In this document: in pieces, positions 1-4,030 of the stretch
Numbering within the stretch: position 1 is the stretch's first letter
Layout of the letters: each line of letters starts with the position of its first letter
Assembly (NCBI GenBank): GCA_041687575.1
Contig: JAWLBS010000330.1
Span: 1-5,557, forward strand
DNA: 5,557 nt
Direction of reading: 5' to 3'
Origin: JANYLN01 sp041687575
GTDB taxonomy: Bacteria; Planctomycetota; Phycisphaerae; UBA1845; JANYLN01
Notes under the pieces: model-generated
The model's database searches: none
The model's input: the letters and a program-made list of their open reading frames with translations, nothing else
What the model was told of the DNA's origin: nothing
Position numbers and translations under genes: made by a program

Positions 1-1865
1 CGGACCTCGACCAGGTCGAACGGCTCGGTCAGCACCCGCTCCGCCCGGTCCAGGTCATCGACCGCCACCGCCGCCTCGGCCTCGTACACCTTCACGTGGC
101 CGTGCGCCCGCACGTCGGCCGGCAGGCCATCGACGATCCGCAGCCACTCGGCCGGCTTGCCCGCATCGACCAGCGTCTTGCCGCACTCGATCACCAGCCG
201 CTGGTTGCCCGGCGCCATCTCGACCGCCTTGATATACAGCCCGGCCGCCTCGGCGACGTCGCCGGTGTGGTTGGCCAGCGCTGCCAGCATCCGGCAGGCC
301 CACGCGCTGGGTTTGCACTGCACGGACCGCTGCCAGGCGTCGCGGGCCTTGTCGAAGTCCCACTGCCCGCCAAGATACATCACCCCCAGGTGCAGCCAGC
401 TGAGCCAGTGGTCGCTCCGGCCGGCCTGGACCGAGGCCTCGAGCATCTCGCGCCACTCGTCCTGGATCATCCACGAGACCGGCGGTTCGGTCGGATCGGT
501 CTCGGGCAGCACGCCCTGCTCCAGCAGCGACAGCCAGGGGGCCTGCTCGGGGCCCATCGTCTCATCGGGGAACGGCAGCGACGGCGGGGCGAACGGCGCC
601 TGCCCCGCGTGGGCCCGCCGGCGGCTTTCCAGCGCGCCCCAGCCGGAGGCGGTCTGGATCATCTCCTCCGGCGGGGACTCCGCCATCGACCGGGTCCGCC
701 GCAGCTGCTGCTCGATCTGCTCGAAGGTGATGTTCGCATCGACCGCCCGCTGCGCCTCGGCCCGCGCCGCCGACCAGTCCTGGCCGTGGACGACCTCGCC
801 AGCGGCCTCGACCCGGCCGTACGCCTCGAGCCACTCCCACTCGGTCTTTGGCGGCAGGGGCAGGCACTCGGTCTGCGTCCGCGCCAGCCCGCCCTGGATC
901 TCGATGTAGGGGTGGCCCGGCGTGTTGAGGAAGTCCTGCCACCGCCGCCCGCCCGGACCCTGGCTGAAGACCCAGAGCTTCCGCCCGATGAGCCGCGCGG
1001 TCGAGGACTGGAAGAACCCGTTGCCCTGGCGGTCGATCGAGGCGATCCACGGGTAGTCGCCGTGCTCGATCCGGAAGAACCGGTCGCCCGAGTGCAGGGC
1101 GTTGGTCGGGTAGCTGTAGTCCCGCCCCTCGTGGACCGGGTACTTGTGCAGCTCCAGCGCCCCCGGCGCCCACTGGTGCGAGCCGACGGCCGGGGCCATG
1201 ATCCGCACATCCGGGCTCTCGGGCACGGCGATGTTGCTCCACCAGTAGATCGGCACGGTGCGATCGTCGAGGTTCGCCAGCCGCACCCGCACCATCAGCA
1301 CGGGCGAGCCATCCGGCAGCCACGCGTCGATCTGGTAGGCCATCTGCCGGACCCGCTCGTATTCCCACATCCGCAGCACCGGCGTGCCATCATCCAGCCG
1401 CGTCCGCGCGGCGAAGATCCGGTCGCAGGTCAATGGCGTGTGGCCGATCCAGCAGAAATTCCACTCCGCGCCCCCGCTGAACCACGCGTTGCGCAGCGCC
1501 AGGTTGGCCGGCTGGAACACCGGGGTCACGTGCAGCAGCTCCCGCCCCGACGGCTTGTGGTACAGCGACCAGAGCCGCCCGCCCATCGTCAGCAGGAACG
1601 TCGCCCGCAGGATGTCGTTTTCCAGCACCGCTGCCTCGAAGCCCCGCGGGGTGCGGTCGCGGTCGTAGGTGTCCTGCACGAAGTAGGGCAGGCAGCCGTG
1701 GTGGTAGCCGTAGCCGAAGTACTTGACGTCCTCGTCGGTCAGCCCGCCGCGGGGCTCGCGGGGTTTGACCAGTTCGGCCGTGTCGTACCAGATCGGGACC
1801 AGGGGACTGGCCGCACCGAGGTTGGCAGCGGGCATGACATACTGCTCGAGGCGCAATTCGCTCAC
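1..1865 (-). CDS. DUF5107 domain protein with C-terminal TPR repeats (3' end cut by window)
   Basis: The minus frame is open from a GTG at 1865-1863 to the window edge: 621 codons and no stop, so the C-terminus is missing. Residues about 20-350 resemble DUF5107, a beta-sandwich domain related to galactose mutarotase folds. Family-like stretches are LLTMGGRLWSLYHK (91-104), AWFSGGAEWNF (127-137), IYWWSNIAVP (206-215) and HPYIEIQGG (318-326). A Pro/Glu-rich linker (about 395-465) precedes helical repeats of TPR type (about 485-615, for example residues 502-518 and 535-552). No signal peptide or membrane segment is visible, so it is probably cytoplasmic. The start is well fixed: an in-frame TGA lies three codons upstream, and GGAG lies nine bases before GTG. 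Known DUF5107-TPR proteins are often about 1000 residues, so much may lie outside. Substrate and reaction are unknown; carbohydrate binding or processing is only suggested by the fold. Confidence 0.88.
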   Translation of the reverse strand, partial: MSELRLEQYVMPAANLGAASPLVPIWYDTAELVKPREPRGGLTDEDVKYFGYGYHHGCLPYFVQDTYDRDRTPRGFEAAVLENDILRATFLLTMGGRLWSLYHKPSGRELLHVTPVFQPANLALRNAWFSGGAEWNFCWIGHTPLTCDRIFAARTRLDDGTPVLRMWEYERVRQMAYQIDAWLPDGSPVLMVRVRLANLDDRTVPIYWWSNIAVPESPDVRIMAPAVGSHQWAPGALELHKYPVHEGRDYSYPTNALHSGDRFFRIEHGDYPWIASIDRQGNGFFQSSTARLIGRKLWVFSQGPGGRRWQDFLNTPGHPYIEIQGGLARTQTECLPLPPKTEWEWLEAYGRVEAAGEVVHGQDWSAARAEAQRAVDANITFEQIEQQLRRTRSMAESPPEEMIQTASGWGALESRRRAHAGQAPFAPPSLPFPDETMGPEQAPWLSLLEQGVLPETDPTEPPVSWMIQDEWREMLEASVQAGRSDHWLSWLHLGVMYLGGQWDFDKARDAWQRSVQCKPSAWACRMLAALANHTGDVAEAAGLYIKAVEMAPGNQRLVIECGKTLVDAGKPAEWLRIVDGLPADVRAHGHVKVYEAEAAVAVDDLDRAERVLTEPFDLVEV

Positions 1866-1874
1866 GGGTTTTCA

Positions 1875-1878
1875 CTCC
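1875..1878 (-). promoter_or_regulatory. Ribosome binding site of the DUF5107 gene
   Basis: The minus strand reads GGAG, with nine bases between it and the GTG start at 1865. The next three codons upstream of GTG are TGA, AAA and CCC, so no longer in-frame start is possible. Together these favour GTG over the later ATG at codon 11. Confidence 0.6.
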
Positions 1879-1908
1879 AGGGGGACAGATGGACCATTTG
1901 GGGGTCAT

Positions 1909-1936
1909 ACATTACCCGAAGCGCCGGACATGGCAA
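1909..1936 (-). promoter_or_regulatory. Candidate sigma70-type promoter for the DUF5107 gene
   Basis: On the minus strand TTGCCA (1936-1931, five of six matches to TTGACA) is followed after 16 bases by TAATGT (1914-1909, three of six matches to TATAAT). Transcription would start roughly at 1900, giving a leader of about 35 bases. The -10 element is poor and the organism's sigma consensus is unknown, so this is only a candidate. It lies between the repeat array and the gene. Confidence 0.25.
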
Positions 1937-1966
1937 GGGTTGATCCGTTTTTCGGGCCGTTGCAGG

Positions 1967-1983
1967 GCGGGCTATCTGCCCGC
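1967..1983. other. Perfect 6-bp GC hairpin abutting the palindrome array
   Basis: GCGGGC (1967-1972) and GCCCGC (1978-1983) are perfectly complementary around a five-base TATCT loop. The hairpin ends exactly where the first 13-base palindrome begins at 1984. No T-run follows on either strand, so it is not an intrinsic terminator by sequence. Confidence 0.5.
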
Positions 1984-2707
1984 GGGGTCAGACCCCTGTG
2001 GCGTGCACAGCATCCGGACCGCCAAAAGGTTTCGGCGTTGATTCCGCTGGGAGGCGTGCGACTCGGGGTCAGACCCCTAAAAATGGGAAACGCCAGCGCC
2101 TGACGGGGGTCTGACCCCTTGCAGCACGCCCGCACCCGAATCCCCGTATCCGATTCCCGCGGGGGCACCCATACCTGAACGATCCAACGGGGTCTGACCC
2201 CCTGGGGGAGAACGCTCCGGACGGGCACCACGGTCCCGCGCCAACGAGCTGCGACCGTAAGGGAGCGGTAGATCCCGCCGTGCCCCTGCCCGCGCCACGG
2301 GGTCAGACCCCAGTGGCGTGCACAGCATCCGGACCGCCAAAAGGTTTCGGCGTTGATTCCGCTGGGAGGCGTGCGACTCGGGGTCAGACCACTAAAAATG
2401 GGAAACGCCAGCGCCTGACGGGGGGCTGACCCCTTGCAGCACGCCCGCACCCGAATCCCCGTATCCGATTCCCGCGGGGGCACCCATACCTGAACGATCC
2501 AACGGGGTCTGACCCCCTGGGGGAGAACGCTCCGGACGGGCACCACGGTCCCGCGCCAACGAGCTGCGACCGTAAGGGAGCGGTAGATCCCGCCGTGCCC
2601 CTGCCCGCGCCACGGGGTCAGACCCCAGTGGCGTGCACAGCATCCGGACCGCCAAAAGGTTTCGGCGTTGATTCCGCTGGGAGGCGTGCGACTCGGGGTC
2701 AGACCCC
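1984..2707. repeat. 315-bp tandem repeat array (two full copies plus a 94-bp partial third)
   Basis: Copy 1 is 1984-2298, copy 2 is 2299-2613 and a partial copy 3 is 2614-2707. By eye the two full copies differ at only three positions: 1997 T versus 2312 A, 2076 C versus 2391 A, and 2110 T versus 2425 G. This indicates recent duplication or homogenisation. Both ends of the homologous block coincide with copies of a 13-base palindrome, which suggests exchange between palindromes. Just after the block, 2722-2740 matches 2293-2311 with one change, like the start of a further unit. Because 315 is a multiple of three, a stop-free minus frame runs through the array. That translation is internally repetitive and resembles no known protein, so it is not called as a gene. 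The array fills most of the spacer between the HAD and DUF5107 genes. Confidence 0.95.
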
Positions 2708-2740
2708 TGGAAGCCCCCAAACGCCACGGGATCAGACCCC
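1984..2740. repeat. Family of eleven 13-bp palindromes GGGGTC(A/T)GACCCC
   Basis: Perfect copies with central A lie at 1984, 2065, 2299, 2614 and 2695; perfect copies with central T lie at 2106, 2189 and 2504 (start positions). Imperfect copies start at 2380 (GACCAC arm), 2421 (GGGGGC arm) and 2728 (GGGATC arm). Within a unit the spacings are 81, 41, 83 and 110 bases and the centres read A, A, T, T. Neighbouring A- and T-type copies are therefore reverse complements and can form larger hairpins, for example 2065-2077 with 2106-2118 as a 13-bp stem around 28 bases. This doublet layout resembles REP/REPIN or BIME elements, which in other bacteria are mobilised in trans by RAYT transposases. No such transposase is in the window. 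The last copy lies 12 bases beyond the HAD stop codon and could act as a 3' RNA hairpin. Confidence 0.93.
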
Positions 2741-2752
2741 GACTCGTCACCT

Positions 2753-3520
2753 TTATCTCGGCAGGAACAGCACGAGCAGCTCCTCCATCCGGTCGATGAT
2801 CGCGTCGGGCTTGTGTTTGGGAGAATCCTCCCGGGACCAGTCGCTCGCCCCGCCGCGAAACAGCACCGCCCGCATGGAGGCCGCCTGGGCCCCGCCGATG
2901 TCACAGCGGGGCGAGTCGCCGACGTAGACGACATTGCGCGGCTCGAGGGGGCCGCCATCGCGCATGGCCTCCAGGGCACACCTGAACACATCCGGGTGCG
3001 GCTTGCGGAGCCCGATCTCGCTGCTGAAGGTGCACGACTCGAAATGCTCCAGCAGCCCCATCCCCTCCAGCGCCGCCCGGCACACGGCCGGCGGGGCCGC
3101 CACGTTGCTCAGCAGACCCAGCCGATACCCCCGCCGGCGCAGCTCCGTCAGCACCGGGATCGGCCTGGCCAGCAGTTCGATCCCGCCGGGCCAGTACTCC
3201 CACAGGGCATCGGTCAGGGCGGGCACGTCCCAGCGGCTCTTGCCCGCCAGGCCCATCTGCTCGCCCCAGGCCTGCAGCACGGCCGGCACGTCGACCTCGC
3301 GGCAGCTCGGGTCGGCGTCGGCCTTGAGGTAGGCCTGCTGCATCACCTTGCCCAGCGAGGCGGCGACCCCGACCCGGGCCTTCTCATCGAAGCCCAAATG
3401 GGCGGCGATCCCGGTGATGCCCCGGACGATCGCGTCGCGCTCCCGCTCGTTGCGGCACAGCGTCCCGCCCCAGTCGAACAGGATACAGCGAATCTCCCGC
3501 AGCCAGTTGAATCCGCCCAT
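2753..3520 (-). CDS. HAD-superfamily hydrolase (phosphatase-like), 255 aa
   Basis: The protein shows all four HAD motifs in order. Motif I is FDWGGTL with nucleophile D16, motif II is LLSNV with S138, motif III is LRKPHPDVF with K173, and motif IV is VGDSPRCD with D202 and D207. Residues about 24-118 between motifs I and II are helical and fit a C1-type cap, and the length is normal for that subfamily. HAD enzymes with these motifs usually hydrolyse phosphate esters in the cytoplasm; the substrate cannot be read here. Position +2 of motif I is G18 instead of the usual general acid/base Asp. The start is ATG at 3520, with GAGGAA ten bases upstream. The frame is open further to 3709, but that extension would translate spacer repeats and is rejected. 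A GTG two codons upstream is a lesser alternative. The stop is TAA at 2755-2753. The ProRS homologue lies 501 bases upstream. Confidence 0.9.
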   Translation of the reverse strand: MGGFNWLREIRCILFDWGGTLCRNERERDAIVRGITGIAAHLGFDEKARVGVAASLGKVMQQAYLKADADPSCREVDVPAVLQAWGEQMGLAGKSRWDVPALTDALWEYWPGGIELLARPIPVLTELRRRGYRLGLLSNVAAPPAVCRAALEGMGLLEHFESCTFSSEIGLRKPHPDVFRCALEAMRDGGPLEPRNVVYVGDSPRCDIGGAQAASMRAVLFRGGASDWSREDSPKHKPDAIIDRMEELLVLFLPR

Positions 3521-3530
3521 AGCCACACCG

Positions 3531-3536
3531 TTCCTC
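3531..3536 (-). promoter_or_regulatory. Ribosome binding site of the HAD gene
   Basis: The minus strand reads GAGGAA ten bases before the ATG at 3520. It supports this start over the longer open frame that begins at 3709 inside repeat sequence. Confidence 0.5.
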
Positions 3537-3615
3537 GGCCCCGGTCCCGTGCCAGCCGCACTCGCCCGCCGGCAGCCCTCGCGCTCGCCAGGCACCCCGC
3601 CCGGTCGCGCCGCCC

Positions 3616-3646
3616 AGTATACCCGCTGGATTCGCGGCCGTGTACA
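3616..3646 (-). promoter_or_regulatory. Candidate promoter for the HAD gene
   Basis: On the minus strand TATACT (3621-3616, five of six matches to TATAAT) is preceded, at a long 19-base spacing, by TGTACA (3646-3641, four of six to TTGACA). Transcription would start near 3609, leaving a leader of about 90 bases. It sits between the spacer repeats and the gene, which is plausible, but the spacing is suboptimal. Confidence 0.3.
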
Positions 3647-3713
3647 GGCCCCAGCGCAAACGACCTTCCGCAGATTACGCAGATTTTCACAGATTGGAAA
3701 CAGCAACAACGAC

Positions 3714-3762
3714 AGGGATCAGGGGTCAGGGGTCAGGGGTCGGGGGGCAGGGATCAGGGGGG
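3714..3762 (+). repeat. G-rich 7-bp tandem array with G-quadruplex potential
   Basis: Seven consecutive 7-base units follow the pattern AGGGGTC: AGGGATC, three AGGGGTC, GGGGGGC, AGGGATC, AGGGGGG. Positions 3722-3747 hold four G-runs of at least four bases, separated by loops of two or three, a classical quadruplex motif on the plus strand. For the minus-strand genes this is the template strand. The stretch is stop-free in some frames but is not a gene. Confidence 0.88.
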
Positions 3763-3807
3763 ACAGGGCCGCCCGGCCTTCTGTCGCAATCGTGATCGTT
3801 ACTGTTT

Positions 3808-3840
3808 ATCCGCGTTTCGTCCGCGCTGATCCGTGGCTGG
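3808..3840. repeat. Degenerate 11-bp repeat (RTCCGYG core)
   Basis: Three imperfect units starting ATCCGCG (3808), GTCCGCG (3819) and ATCCGTG (3829) recur about every 10-11 bases, close to one helical turn. The segment lies inside the long inverted repeat. No function can be assigned. Confidence 0.5.
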
Positions 3841-3903
3841 AATCGCCTTTGTTGTTGCCGTGGTTGTTGTTCTACATCTGAGGAATCTGCGGAAATCTGC
3901 GGA

Positions 3904-3923
3904 AGGCTGTTTTCGCACAGCCT
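3904..3923. other. 7-bp perfect hairpin in the ProRS-HAD spacer
   Basis: AGGCTGT (3904-3910) and ACAGCCT (3917-3923) pair perfectly around a six-base TTTCGC loop. It lies about 100 bases past the stop codon of the ProRS homologue and overlaps the end of the long inverted repeat. No T-run follows on the minus strand, so an intrinsic terminator is not supported. Confidence 0.45.
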
Positions 3924-3968
3924 CGTGCACGCCTGCGAACCCGACGGATCGATGTCATTGCCGTTACT

Positions 3969-3996
3969 GACCCCTGATGCCTGACCCCTGACCCCT
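3969..3996 (-). repeat. Inverted partner of the G-rich heptad array
   Basis: Four 7-base units (GACCCCT, GATGCCT, GACCCCT, GACCCCT on the plus strand) are the reverse complement of the array at 3714-3762. The 17 bases at 3981-3997 are perfectly complementary to 3720-3736, so the pair could close a hairpin or cruciform of roughly 280 bases around the material between them. Confidence 0.85.
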
Positions 3997-4002
3997 GCCG
4001 TC

Positions 4003-4030
4003 ACTGGCAACTGGCAGCTGGCTACTGTTG
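4003..4030. repeat. 7-bp tandem repeat running through the ProRS stop codon
   Basis: The units ACTGGCA, ACTGGCA, GCTGGCT and ACTGTTG follow each other from 4003. The stop codon of the ProRS homologue (4024-4022) falls at the junction of the third and fourth units, so the last two Gln codons and the stop are part of, or border, repeat DNA. The period is the same as in the neighbouring GACCCCT array. Confidence 0.6.

Larger units (their letters stand above)
3664..3906. repeat. Imperfect long inverted repeat with CGCAGATT-type phrases
   Basis: CCTTCCGCAGATT at 3664-3676 is perfectly complementary to AATCTGCGGAAGG at 3894-3906. The similarity continues inward with mismatches, through short tandem CGCAGATT/CACAGATT units (3670-3695) on one side and AATCTGCGG units (3884-3903) on the other. 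It reaches CAACAAC (3704-3710) against GTTGTTG (3863-3869). The arms are each about 45 bases and enclose about 155 bases. Comparable phrases recur in spacers of many environmental genomes (from memory); their function is unknown. Confidence 0.7.

Noticed and set aside
1862..1897. 11-residue leader frame whose TGA overlaps the GTG start of the DUF5107 gene
   Set aside because: The overlap is suggestive of coupling, but no ribosome binding site precedes its ATG and such short frames are common by chance.
96..1943. 615-codon open frame on the plus strand
   Set aside because: It lies antisense to the DUF5107 gene, has Pro/Arg/Leu-rich composition typical of GC-rich shadow frames and shows no recognisable domain, whereas the minus frame gives clear family similarity.
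1984..2740. CRISPR array
   Set aside because: The 13-base repeats are too short and their spacing (41, 81, 83, 110 bases) is irregular; the intervening sequences are themselves duplicated and no cas gene is present.
1905..2750. 281-codon minus-strand frame with internal 105-residue repeats
   Set aside because: It is the translation of the 315-base non-coding tandem unit. The period is a multiple of three, so one stop-free unit gives a long frame. No domain and no convincing start are present.
3521..3709. N-terminal extension of the HAD protein to an ATG at 3709
   Set aside because: The added 63 residues translate the CGCAGATT-type repeat and spacer, precede a normal HAD N-terminus and lack a better ribosome binding site than the ATG at 3520.
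2813..3829. 338-codon plus-strand frame
   Set aside because: It is antisense to the HAD gene and runs on into spacer repeats; its composition is that of a shadow frame.
3904..3923. Intrinsic terminator for the ProRS homologue
   Set aside because: The hairpin is sound but no T-run follows on the minus strand.
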